NCBI GenBank assembly: GCA_949987705.1
Contig: OX465281.1
Location: forward strand, 98,984,326 to 99,048,325
DNA length: 64,000 nucleotides
Source of the DNA: Thereva unica
Taxonomy: Eukaryota; Arthropoda; Insecta; Diptera; Therevidae
Reading direction: 5' to 3'
The notes beneath the pieces were generated by a model. It did no database searches, was not told the origin of the DNA, and saw only the letters and a list, made by a program, of their open reading frames with translations. Of this stretch, positions 41,326 through 52,569 are shown one piece after another. Positions within the stretch are counted from its first letter, which is position 1. Each line of letters starts with the position of its first letter. Made by a program: the position numbers and the translations under genes.

Positions 41326-41741
41326 CTATGCAATGATTTTCATTTCTTTATTCGACACTCTTGCGACCGGAGTGTTTTATATTCTGTATTGCTCCTACGC
41401 ATGTAGGGAAAATCTTAGCCTAACTTAAATCTAAAATACTATACTGGAGGAGCACTTCAGCTTGTTCATCAGAGGCTTACAGTGCTCTATCACAATTGAC
41501 ATAATGGTATTCCATGGCAGTATTTTATTTATTGATAAATGTTTCTTTTTATCAAAAGATTAAATTTAATCGTATCGAAAAATTATAACGTCAGAAATTT
41601 TCATTAATTTATAATCAGTATGATTTCACTATTCATAATTCATATATGTAAGAGCTCTCTTTGATGGAGCAAGATAAATACATTTTATAGTTTATTTATA
41701 TTTATATTCAAATTCTTAGATAGAATGATTTCACACTTCAT
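41326..41741. other. Spacer, nothing recognised
   Basis: AT-rich; no motif beyond short palindromic AT runs. It leads into the left terminus of the next TIR element. Confidence 0.35.
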
Positions 41742-41904
41742 GGGTGTGTTTCTTTACTCATTCCATAGAAGTAAGAGAAAAAAACGAATACTTGATGGAA
41801 TATTCGGAATAGAATGAATAAAGAAATGCACCGGGAATGACAGTAAACAAACTGAAGAAAAATTGTTATTTATTCAAAACAGTTGTGTATTTTAAAAATA
41901 TTGT

Positions 41905-44900
41905 GGGACCTATATGTCGGGGGGCGAACGGCTAACAAAGATCTCGGAAAGTGGTGACACCCGATTTGTCACTTCTATTAAAATCCGAAGAGATCCACTG
42001 CAATCAAACACCAAGCAGACCTGTTAGCAAGTCCTAATCCCACCTCCCCGCGGTGCCCCCTGGGGTACTTCTTCGGAAGGAGCTAACGGGAGAGGGGCGA
42101 ATGGCGAGCTCTCTGCGCCACTAAACAGAGCTTTTAAGTCGGTTGGGCTGAGGGTTAGCAACCCGCTCCCATAAAAAACACTATTGCTACGAATCGGCAA
42201 ACAGTGCCTCGGAACCGGATGGACAACACGACGACGACCTTTGCTTTTCGAACAAGGACACGAATCGGATCATGGAATGTGAGAACAATGCTTGCTGAGG
42301 GACGGCTGGATGAAGTCCTCAACGAGATGAATCGATATAAAATCAAGATCATGGGACTGAGCGAGACCAGATGGCCCGATGCGGGGGAACATATCTGCCC
42401 AAATGGCGAGTCCTTCTTATATTCTGGGAGAAATGAAACTGAAAGCCGTAGGAGTGGTGTTGGCGTAATACTCACCAAAGAAGCCAGGGCTAGCCTCATT
42501 AGCTGGTCACCAGTTTCTGAGAGGATTATTACCGTGCGCCTACGTACCAGGCTAAGAAGTACTACGGTAGTTCAATGCTACGCTCCAACCGAAGACGCAG
42601 AAGATGACATCAAAGACGAGTTCTACATGCGACTGAATGAGGTTTTTCGCTCTATTCCAAGGGGAGACATCATTGTATTAATGGGTGACTTAAATGCACA
42701 AATCGGTCACGACAACACCGGTCTTGAACAAACAACTGGAAAACAAGGCCTAAGCCAAGTTACCAATAACAATGGTGAGCTTTTCGTTGACTTTTGTTCT
42801 TCCCATCAACTTATGGTAGGTGGAACTTACTTTTGTCACAAGAAGATACATAAAGAGACCTGGGTATCGCCCGACGGTAGAACGAGAAATCAGATAGATC
42901 ATGTGGCCGTCAGCCGCAGATGGAGAACCATTCTGGAAGATGTCAGGAGCTTCAGGGGAGCGGACACTGGAAGCGACCACCATTTGGTAGTAGCAACTAT
43001 TCGCCTTAGAATCGCTGCAATCAGAAACTTTCAACGTGAATCTATAAACCGTAGACGGTTTAACGTTGACCTCTTGCGAGAGAGCGCTAAAAAGCGAGAA
43101 TTTGCTGGAAACCTGCAGCAAATATTAAACCAGCAAACCGTTTCTGACGACACAAATATTGAAGACCTGTGGAGTACAACAAAGGGCGCTATATTGACGG
43201 CTGCGGAAGCGAGCATCGGTTATGTCCAGAGAAACATGCAACATTGGATCTCGGACAGCACCTGGCAAAAAATAGAACGCAGGAGGGCCCTCAAAAATAA
43301 CATAAACTCTACAAGCGACCCGGATAGACGTCACCAACTTGAACGGGAGTACTCTCAATTACACCGAGAGGTAAAGAGAAGTGTCCGGCGTGATAAAAGG
43401 CAGCAGATAAACGAGCTCGCAGAAAAAGCGGAAAACGCGGCAAACACAGGCAACAGTAAAGTGCTGTACCAAATTACTAAACAGCTCTCGGGAAAGCACT
43501 CTACTAAAAAGCATGCCGTTAAGAGTGCGGATGGAAGGCTGCTGTGCAGCGACGAGGAGCAGCTCCAAAGATGGAGAGATTATTTCTTCGCCGCCCTGAA
43601 TGGCTCACTCACACAGGAACCTCAGGAAAACAGCAACAATGCACAGCCGATAAGAATCAACACCCGGGCCCCATCCAAGACGGAAATAGTAACCGCAATT
43701 CATGCGATGGCCAATGGTAAAGCAGCTGGAAAAGATGGCATCCCGCCAGAATTGTTGAAAGCCGACTCAAGCCTCATAGCAGATGCGCTTCAGCCAATCC
43801 TCGAATTAGCATGGAACACCTGTACCTTTCCGGAGGATTGGACGGAAGGTATCATAGTCAAAATACCCAAAAAGGGGGATCTAACAATATGCGACAACTG
43901 GAGAGGCATCTGTCTATTATCTACTGTGGGTAAAATCTTGTCCCACACTATACTATCAAGAATAAGAGAGGCAGTAGATCAAACGCTTAGAAGGCAGCAG
44001 GCCGGATTCAGGAAGGGCCGTTCATGTATAGATCACATCAACACCTTAAGAATAATAGTGGAACAGTCTACTGAATTCCGATCCCCCCTTTACCTTGCTT
44101 TCGTAGATTATGAGAAAGCGTTCGACTCGGTTAATAGGAGCTTTATATGGCAGGCATTACGGCGACGTGGACTGCCGGATAAGATAATAGAATTGATAAA
44201 AGCCCTATACAACAATTCCAAATGCAGAGTTCTCCATAACGGAAAATTATCCGACAGCTTTGAGGTGAGTTCAGGAGTACGACAAGGATGCTTACTATCC
44301 CCATTACTATTTCTTATAGTAATAAATGACATTCTTGTTGGCGCTCTAGATAGTAGAACAGGCGGCATACAGTGGGGTTTGCTAGATCGCCTTAAGGACC
44401 TCGACTACGCAGATGATATCTGTTTGCTGGCCCACAGACATCAGGAGCTAAAAAACATGTTAAACAATTTGGCAACAGAAAGTAGTCTAGCAGGCTTAAG
44501 GCTGAATCCGAATAAAACCAAAGAAATGCGGATAAATGCAAACACACTTGAACGAACTGCGCTGAATAACCGTGACGTGGAACTGGTAGATAAATTCTGC
44601 TACCTCGGTAGTATTATTACCGAAAATGGTGGTGCAGAAGAAGACGTCAGTTCCAGAATAAATAAAGCACGAAGCGCATATGCATGCTTGTTCCGCATAT
44701 GGAGATCAACGGAGATCTCAACCAACACCAAATTGCGGCTGTTCAACTCCAACGTTAAGGCAGTTCTTTTGTATGGTTGCGAAACATGGAAAGTCACCCA
44801 ATTCATCACAGGGCGCCTACAAGTCTTCATAAACAGATGCCTACGTCGTATCCTAAAAATCCGCTGGCAAGAAAGAATTTCAAATGAAGAGCTATGGCGC

Positions 44901-45202
44901 CGTGCCGGCCAAGAAAGGATAGACGACCAAATTAGGCGAAGGAAATGGAATTGGGTCACACCTTGCGACGCGATAACGAAAATCTAGCCAAACAGGCCCT
45001 TGACTGGAACCCGCAAGGATCCCGTCGAGTTGGAAGACCTAGAACAACGTGGAGGAGAACCCTACTAGCAGAGGCCGCAACTACTGGGAGATCCTGGTCA
45101 GAGCTAAGAGCTGTCGCGCAAAACAGAGTCCGCTGGAGGGCAACTGTTTCCGCCCTATGTCCCACGAGGGATTAAGGGGCACATAGATAGATAGATAGAT
45201 AT
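41905..45202 (+). mobile_element. APE-type LINE, almost full length, (ATAG)n tail
   Basis: A GC-richer leader (about 41905-42218) precedes an endonuclease-RT frame. The 3' end is the short tetranucleotide tail at 45182-45202 instead of poly(A), as in RTE-like and some other LINE clades. There is no separate ORF1. The contrast in base composition with the flanks makes the edges visible. Confidence 0.85.
42219..45175 (+). pseudogene. LINE endonuclease-reverse transcriptase, one frameshift
   Basis: The first ATG is at 42219 (MDNTTTTFAFRTRT). The endonuclease has SWNVRTM, LSETRW, VVQCYAPTEDAE, VLMGDLNAQIG and GSDHHLV. RT has IVKIPKKGDLTICDNWRGIC, QAGFRKGRSCIDHI, AFVDYEKAFDSVN, SSGVRQGCLLSPLLFLIVIN and LDYADDICLLAH, with all three catalytic Asp present. 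The frame is open to 44987, but near 44950 a shift moves the true C-terminus into another frame (44945-45175: GHTLRRDNENLAKQALDWNP, GSRRVGRPRTTWRR). That GRP..TW tail is the same type seen in the fragment at 5133. About 980 residues; a single lesion separates this copy from coding capacity. Confidence 0.92.
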
Positions 45203-45631
45203 ATGTAAACTATAATAAGATTAGACATTTGATGTCTCCTGGGGTCCATTTGAAATTATTATTATCCATATCTGAAATTATTATTATTATTAGAAATACT
45301 TTTAAAAATGATAACAAATAAATAATTGCCAAGGGCCATGGCTGCCGTTTTCTTCCCAAATGAGACTATTATGACAGTAGTATAATTGTATTATGTTATA
45401 TTAGTAAAGTTAATTCCCTTTATTCTAAAAGTGTTCCACCTCAAGAGGTAGTTTAAAAAGAATACATTCCGAATACTCCGAGTGAATAAAGAAACGCTTC
45501 ATCTGTCAATTCGAAACTTGGGAATGAATAAAGAAACGCATTTTCTGTCTCTTCCTTCTACGGAATGAATAAAGAAACACACCCCATATAAATAGATCTC
45601 TTTTATGGAGTGATATAAAATTCATTATAAT

Positions 45632-48508
45632 AAGACCCCCATCCACGGCCACACATGTGTGACGAACATCTTTCGAAGAAGAACTGCCATTTACACACCA
45701 ATAGAAGTTTTGACATTTCTAGGCCATCAACGAGCAAAAATTGCATGGAGGCTATACCAGGAGATATAACTCTTATGGGAAAAATAACCGGAAATGGATG
45801 GGTAGCAGAAACTAAACTTCTAGTTCATTGTTTGCCACAGATGTCGCCTAAAGCTGACGTGCCCCACATGAAGTTAGCTGAATTTTACCCGAAAATGAAG
45901 CAATGCAAAAAAAATTCATTGGAAAATAAAAAAAATTCATTGGAAAATTCATAAATTGGTTAAGTACGAAAAATGACATCGGTATAAATCCAATTTAGAA
46001 GCTGATTTTTTAAGTTAGGCGTAAACATAAAATATCTTAGCGGTTAACGGACTTTGCCATCAACCGGATGAATATACTCGGCCATGTTTTTTGGGGTACA
46101 TGTGACTGTGGCGCCCTCATTAATCAAACGAAAAGTGACAACACGGAGTTATACCTCCTTGTATAGTCTCCATGAAAAATTGCTTCACACTTGTGTGAGC
46201 GACAATAATAATAATAAAATAAATGGTTAAAAAAATTTTTTAAAAAAAATTCTTTTCATTAACTAAAAAATGTACTGAAAAGTAAAAAATAAAAAATATT
46301 TTAAAGAAAGCGTGAAATTTCAATTTTAATGAAAAAGTTAGTTAAAAGAATGGCGCATTTTTCATCAAAAATTGAAAATATAACTGTAAATCGCGTGAGA
46401 TTTACAATAACCCTCAATTTTTTGCTTTGTTAATTTCAAATTCTAACAAAATTTTTTACCCATGTCGGAGCACAATTTTAAAAATCGGGCGCCATTTTGG
46501 ATCCGCCATCTTGATATTTTTACAAAATGGCCAGATATTTTTACAAAATGGTCATCCAAACTAAACGTGTATGCAAAATTTCAGCTCTATCCGAAACCGG
46601 GAAGTGGGTCAAATTTAACTTCCAAGATTTGACGACAAACAGTGTAAGTGTTGGCCGCCATTTTGAATTTGGAATGACGCCACATAGCTTATTGTGTTCT
46701 ACCTGTCATATCCTTTCATTTGATACCCATGTCAGAGGGCCGCGGAGCACAATTTCAAAAATCGGGCGCCATTTTGGAACCGCCATCTTGATATTTTTAC
46801 AAAATGGCCAGATTGCATTGTCATCCAAACTAAACGCGTATGCAAAATTTCAGCTCTATCCGAAACCGGGAAGTGGGTCAAATTTAACTTCCAAGATTTG
46901 ACGACAAACAGTGTAAGTGTTGGCCGCCATTTTGAATTTGGAATGACGCCACATAGCTTATTGTGTTCTACCTGTCATATCCTTTCATTTGATACCCATG
47001 TCAGAGGGCCGCGGAGCACAATTTCAAAAATCGGGCGCCATTTTGGAACCGCCATCTTGATATTTTTACAAAATGGCCAGATTGCATTGTCATCCAAACT
47101 AAACGCGTATGCAAAATTTCAGCTCTATCCGAAACCGGGAAGTGGGTCAAATTTAACTTCCAAGATTTGACGACAAACAGTGTAAGTGTTGGCCGCCATT
47201 TTGAATTTGGAATGACGCCACATAGCTTATTGTGTTCTACCTGTCATATCCTTTCATTTGATACCCATGTCAGAGGGCCGCGGAGCACAATTTCAAAAAT
47301 CGGGCGCCATTTTGGAACCGCCATCTTGATATTTTTACAAAATGGCCAGATTGCATTGTCACCCAAACTAAACGTGTATGCAAAATTTCAGCTCTATCCG
47401 AAACCGGGAAGTGGGTCAAATTTAACTTCCAAGATTTGACGACAAACAGTGCAAGTGTTGGCCGCCATTTTGAATTTAGAATGACGCCACATAGCTTATT
47501 GTGTTCTACCTGTCATATCCTTTCATTTGATACCCATGTCAGAGGGCCGCGGAGCACAATTTCAAAAATCGGGCGCCATTTTGGAACCGCCATCATGATA
47601 TTTTTACAAAATAGCCAGATTGCATTGTCATCCAAACTAAACGTGTATGCAAAATTTCAGCTCTATCCGAAACCGGGAAGTGGGTCAAATTTAACTTCCA
47701 AGATTTGACGACAAACCGTGTAAGTGTTGTCCGCCATTTTGAATTTGGAATGACGCCACATAGCTTATTGTGTTCTACCTGTCATATCCTTTCATTTGAT
47801 ACCCATTTCAAAGGGCCGCGGAGCACAATTTCAAAAATCGGGCGCCATTTTGGAACCGCCATCTTGATATTTTTACAAAATGGCCAGATTGCATTGTTAT
47901 GCAAACTAAACGTGTATGCAAAATTTCAGCTCTATCCGAAACCGGGAAGTGGGTCAAATTTAACTTCCAAGATTTGACGACAAACAGTGTAAGTAAAATA
48001 AAAGCGGGCGCCATTTTGGAACCGCTATCTTGATATTATTACAAAATGGCCAGATTGCATTGTCATCCAAACTAAACGTGTATGCAAAATTTCAGCTCTA
48101 TCCGAAACCGGGAAGTGGGTCAAATTTAACTTCCAAGATTTGACGACAAACAGTGCAAGTTAAATAAAAGAATTTAAAAATCTTGTGCTTTTTTAAAACC
48201 AATTTTTAAAAATTATTATATATATGCAATTACCTAATCGAATCCGCCATGTTGATATTTTTAAATGAAAAAAATTTCTTGAGTGTTAAAAAAAACCAAA
48301 ACAAATCGTGTTTTACGTATTTTACACTCTCATTCGCAAAAATTCACCCATACAATGAAGCAGGTGTGAAGGAAAAATCCAACCCGACGAATATTAGCTT
48401 CATACGGCGGCCAACTTCGAAAATTTGTAGTTTACACACGCATACTATGAAATAATTTCGACGTTGCCCGTATGTCGCACACTTGTGTGACCGTGGATGG
48501 GGGCCTAT
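45632..48508. mobile_element. TIR element carrying a 269-bp satellite array (2.9 kb)
   Basis: CCCCCATCCACGGCCACACA (then TGTGTGACGA) at 45636 on is inverted at 48474-48503 (TCGCACACTTGTGTGACC, GTGGATGGGGG). The element holds 0.8 kb of unique sequence (including a 99-codon frame at 45655-45954 that I cannot assign), a tandem array and a right arm. No transposase was recognised. Confidence 0.6.
46456..48165. repeat. 269-bp tandem array, about six units
   Basis: Units beginning CACAATTTCAAAAATCGGGC start at 46471 (277 bp, variant), 46748, 47017, 47286, 47555 and 47824 (cut at about 47993), with a truncated unit at 48005-48165. The middle units are almost identical. Each contains GGGCGCCATTTTGGAACCGC, CATCTTGATATTTTTACAAA and GACGACAAACAGTGTAAGTG. 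Because 269 is not a multiple of 3, the repeated 90-codon frame stops and restarts (TTGA overlap) in each unit; it has no ATG and is not regarded as a gene. Confidence 0.92.
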
Positions 48509-49090
48509 AGATTATTTGTGTAAACTGCTTAATTCATATTTTTTCCTTATCATTATTTTTAGAAAAATCATCAATATATTTATTATTAATACTATATCTA
48601 CTATTAGAGATAAAATTATAATTAGAAATGTCCCCTTGAATTTCTCCTAGATTCTTCTTCCTTCTTATTGTGGTCCAGCCTTCGCTTCTGATATTGACTT
48701 CATTTCCTCATTCATTAGACAATATGTCGCTATCCGAAGCGCAGCCTTCAGCAATGCCATGTGTCTCCAAAATTTTTACATTAATAGGATGAATTTCCTT
48801 ATTACTATTTTCCACATGTGGATCAGGAACTCTAACCTCACTGTTGCTTTCGTTTAACTTTGTATCGTCGGAGATTACCTCATGTGTTAATGAGCTGTTG
48901 CCTTCCGCGTGGGAGCAGCTAGCCGACTCCATAACCTCAATGTCATCATGAGTTTTGGAGATTTTTTTAACTACCAGTTTATTTTTAAAGAGTCTATCTC
49001 CTCAGCCTCATTCTCCTTCCTCGATTAGAGTCTGCTAAGGCTTGATGGGGAGCCCCGAATGGCCTCAGCCCTCGGAGCTGCCACGTGCCT
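48509..49090. other. Spacer with an unassigned minus-strand open frame
   Basis: A 74-codon frame on the minus strand (48708-48932, MESASCSHAEGNSSLTHEVI) is followed after a stop by an acidic/basic stretch including SEGWTTIRRKKN. The composition is reminiscent of LINE ORF1 linkers, and it lies beside a LINE, but no domain is identifiable. Confidence 0.25.
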
Positions 49091-49244
49091 TCTCTTTTAT
49101 TTATTTTTTATTTATTTATTTTCGTTTATAACATAAATTGTACATCAAGATTACATAATCTTTTAACGCTGAAAAACGCATGTACATTATAATTACAACA
49201 CATTAATTAATAAAAAGCGGAACGAGTGAGTGAACTATTAAAAA

Positions 49245-49426
49245 GTGATAAAAGAAACAAAGCAAAACAAGTAAAAGTTAAGAAGAATGTAGTTGAAGGA
49301 ATATTACTGGTTATTCAAAAAATTGAAGACGTGTAGTGATAAAAGAAACAAAGCAAAACAAGTAAAAGTTAAGAAGAATGTAGTTGAAGGAATATTACTG
49401 GTTATTCAAAAAATTGAAGACGCGTT
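49245..49426. repeat. 91-bp tandem duplication in LINE 3' UTR
   Basis: GTGATAAAAGAAACAAAGCA ... TTCAAAAAATTGAAGACG is present twice, head to tail (49245 and 49336), almost without change, so it is recent. Confidence 0.88.
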
Positions 49427-51710
49427 TCCTGAGCACATTTAACGACCCCGCATTTTGTACGTAGTTAGGCAGACTATTCCAAACTTGAAGCGTATGAACA
49501 AAAAAAGATCTTTGCCCAACCAAGAAAGACACTCTTGGCAGTATAAATAACGTTCTTCTAGAAGTACGTCCAATTCGGAGATATTCATGTAGGTAAGATG
49601 GACGGTCGGAATGTAGAAGCTTATAAACAAATGTCAGTTCCTTGAAGAGTAGGTAATCATCAATTGTGCACCCCAGAAGAGAATAACGATATGGACTGAT
49701 GTGCTCGGATCGGCGAAGACTGTAAACAAACCTTACGCAGTCGTTGAAACCCACATTAAGCTTACCACGGCATGCAGCATCAAGAGAAGGAAAGACCAAA
49801 CTGGCGTAGGTAAAGTATGGTAAAACTAGAGATTTAATTATCTTTGAGCGCGAGCCAAAGGGTAAGATGGAGGTGTAAAGCCAGAGACGCCGTAAATTAC
49901 CATAAATTTTAAATAACGTATGAGAAATATGATCGCAGCAGGTAAGTTGAGAATTCAGATAAACGCCTAAATTAATGACACGCGTTTGATAAGGTAGACG
50001 TGTATTCATAAGAACGATAGGTGGAAAACGATCGGTATCTAATTTACTCCTATACATTGGAATGCAACACGATTTAGAGGCATTAAGTTGTAGATGGTTG
50101 GTCACAGACCATTGATAAATACGTTTTAGATCTGCATTTATAGCCGCAATACAGTTCTCAGCCAGTCTAGGACTACTGTTTAAGTAGATCTGAACATCAT
50201 CTGCTTACATGTGGAGTTTGCAGCTTGTTACGACACTGCTAAGATCATTTATGTACATAGAAAATAGTAATGGACCTAGTATGGAGCCCTGCGGAACGCC
50301 GCATGTTATCGGTAAGGGATCCGAAATCGAGTTATGCAACCAAACTTTTTGGGAACGATTCTGCAGGTAACTGCGGATTAAAGAGGTAGCAGAGGATGTA
50401 AACCTCATGTGGGTTGCCAATTTGGTAAATAGGCGCATGTGGTCAACACTATCAAAAGCCTTACTGAAATCAAGAAGCACGAGAAAAGCAACGTTACAGG
50501 ATTCAAGAGCCACTCGTAGGTCAGTAGAAACTTTCATAAGTGCAGTTTCACAGCTATTGCCTTTACGAAAGCCAGACTGGACCCGACTCTATAGGGATCC
50601 CGTCTCACAGTGACTGTCAATTTGCCATGCCATTAGTTTTTCTAGTACCTTACCTAAATAACATAAGATACTTATAGGACGATAGTCTGCAAGACTACTT
50701 GGGGATTTACATTTAGGTAGTTCAATTACTTTCGCTTTTTTCCATTGAAGCGGAAAATGTGATTTCATAAGACAGCTATTAAAAATATGAGAGATGTAGG
50801 AGAGAATTACAGGAAGAATTAGCTTGAGAAATATGGGTGGGAGGTTTTCCTGTCCAGTAGCGTCGGATTTAATAGCATAGAAGGCTTTACGGACTTCCAC
50901 GTAGTCCACGTTTCGGAAACTAAAGATTCCAGTATTATTACCAGTAGACGTAGAGCAATGAGTATCACAAACTTTGCTTGTTGCAGCTGTGAAATGTTTA
51001 TTGAACTCATTCGGGCTAAGATTGACCTGGGCTACAGAGTCATTTCCATGGACTCCAAGTTGCTTTATGTTCGCCCAAAATTTCTTTGCAGGCAAATTAG
51101 GACTAAGTTTTGATGAAAAGAATCGTAGTTTTTCTCTACGGATGGCAGAGCTAAGTTCTGAACATATTTGTACCTTTCTAAATTTACGACAGTTTTATTT
51201 TTCTTGTATTTTCTGAATAAAAATTCCCTTTCAGAAATCAGTCGGTTAATTTGAGAGGAAAACCAGGGGAAGATGGTAGAAAGCATTCGTTTAGTTTTGA
51301 CCGGAACAAAGGATTCATGCAGAAGATTACAGAGTGAATTGAAATATTCTACCTTATAGTCAATGTCAATGATACTATATGTACCATTCCATGGGAAAGA
51401 GGCACATCCTTGTAGTAGGGCTGGTATATCAATGGATTTAATTTTTTGCCGAGCTTTTTCAACTTTGAAATTTAAGCAGAGATAGAGGATGTCATGATCG
51501 AGATAACTGGGTGGGCTAATTTGGTTGTGAAATAATACATTGTCCACATTCGGCACAAAAAATATATCCAGCAATGATGGATTGCTAGTATCACAATACG
51601 TTGGAAGTCGATTTACAGGTTTAAGGTCGAAGGTATTGAAAAAATCAAGGAAGTTTTTAGAACGGGCATTATTGGATAAAATATTTACATTAAAATCTCC
51701 TCCAACATCG
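49395..51710 (-). pseudogene. LINE ORF2 (endonuclease end and RT), multiply disrupted
   Basis: Segments on the minus strand: 51710-51065 with the last endonuclease blocks (GGDFNVNIL, LLDIFFVPN, SYLDHDILYL), 51095-50589 with RT motif 0 (WKKAKVIELPKCKSPSSLAD, YRPISILCYLGKVLEKL), 50537-50205 with LLDFSKAFDSVDH and GVPQGSILGPLLFSMYIND, and 50105-49395 with the thumb and C-terminus. At 50203-50205 the catalytic-box codon before ADD is TAA where Tyr is expected (HM-stop-ADDVQIYL). Another stop follows ETGSL at 50589. This copy cannot make a polymerase. Confidence 0.9.
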
Positions 51711-51869
51711 TAAATGCACGTGTTTAATTATTTCATGCTATTAACGATACATCTTGACTAATCCATATCACTTCTTTTTGTTATAAATGTATTTTATTTA
51801 AACTGTCCCAATAAATAATTTCCGCGCCCACGAACTTCTAATTCACATTTTTAATGTTTTTTTGGTGGG
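51711..51869. mobile_element. Half copy of the long-TIR MITE
   Basis: From TAAATGCACGTGTTTAATTA to GTTTTTTTGGTGGG this matches one arm of the 491-bp element at 58890-59380 at over 95%. It lies between the truncated LINE and a copia fragment, with only one terminus present. Confidence 0.85.
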
Positions 51870-51990
51870 ATATTATTAACCGAACACCAACTGAAGCCTT
51901 GAAAAATAGTGTTCCTGCTGAAATGTGGTTTGGAAACAAACAAGACGTAAAGAAACTGAGAGTTTTCGGCTGTATCGCCTACTTGCACTG
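51870..51990 (+). pseudogene. Copia integrase C-terminal fragment
   Basis: About 40 codons: DIINRTPTEALKNSVPAEMW, FGNKQDVKKLRVFGCIAYLH. This is the conserved INRTP...LRVFGC block after the integrase core of Ty1/copia elements. It diverges abruptly at about 51990. It is not from Copia-1, -2 or -3, so it represents a further copia family. Confidence 0.8.
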
Positions 51991-52326
51991 TGGGTTAACT
52001 ACACTTAGTTCAATTGAAAAATACCACATAAGTTTTTAATATACATTATTTATATTTCACGTAATTCACATTCGATATTAGTATTATGTATATATTCCCG
52101 TAATTCTAGACAACATTCGAATGTTACAACAAAACTTATAATTTAATTTCTTGGCTTGCAGTCGAAAGCAAAACCTCCTACGACTGTATCACAGCACGGA
52201 TTATATAGTAATGAATAAAACGATTTTGCATTCGGCTGCAACTCTCTTCAAAACAACAGTTATTTCTAGATAACAGTTCGTGCGAGATGATTTTGCATAT
52301 TCTTAATCTAATGGTTGATTGCCACT
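51991..52326. other. Spacer before the next LINE tail
   Basis: AT-rich; nothing recognised apart from proximity to the copia fragment. Confidence 0.35.
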
Positions 52327-52569
52327 TTTTTTTTTTTTTCTTTATTTATTTATTTTTTCCTTAGGAAACGTTACAATAGTTAAGTTACCTGCGAAGCGTA
52401 TGCTTATCTGCAGGTGATTAAGTATTTTATAATAGTTTTAGAGAGATTTTTCGGTTACAAAACTTTTTCAAATTATTTGCAAACAAATTATATTACATTT
52501 TAAATTCAGTTGACATTGACTTTAGGAATTTAGGAACTTTAACTTATATTGCAATTACTAGTTTTGATA

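Larger units (their letters stand above)
41742..45584. mobile_element. TIR element split by a LINE
   Basis: GGGTGTGTTTCTTTACTCAT (then TCC) at the left is inverted at 45560-45584 (GGAATGAATAAAGAAACACA then CCC). GAATGAATAAAGAAA motifs repeat inside both arms (about 41815, 45482, 45525 and 45562). The arms (41742-41900 and 45210-45584) are non-coding; the rest is LINE. No clear target duplication. Confidence 0.6.
49091..51710 (-). mobile_element. CR1/Jockey-like LINE, family A copy 1, 5'-truncated
   Basis: The 3' end is an A-rich tail (plus-strand TTTATTTATTTTTTATTTAT, about 49098-49125). Proceeding upstream on the minus strand come the ORF2 C-terminus, RT and the last part of the endonuclease. 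It is truncated at about 51710, where a half MITE begins. Related in protein and 3' UTR to the LINE at 59690-64000. Confidence 0.85.

Noticed and set aside
42155..42499. 114-codon minus-strand frame
   Set aside because: Antisense shadow of the LINE endonuclease start.
45655..45954. 99-codon frame starting MCDEHLSKKNCH considered as a zinc-finger protein
   Set aside because: The Cys and His spacing does not form a known finger, and the 3' part is a duplicated KKNSLEN stretch inside a TIR element.
46527..47977. Series of five 90-codon frames considered as a gene cluster
   Set aside because: They start with TTG, lie in a 269-bp tandem repeat and share non-coding flanks within the unit; explained by repeat structure.
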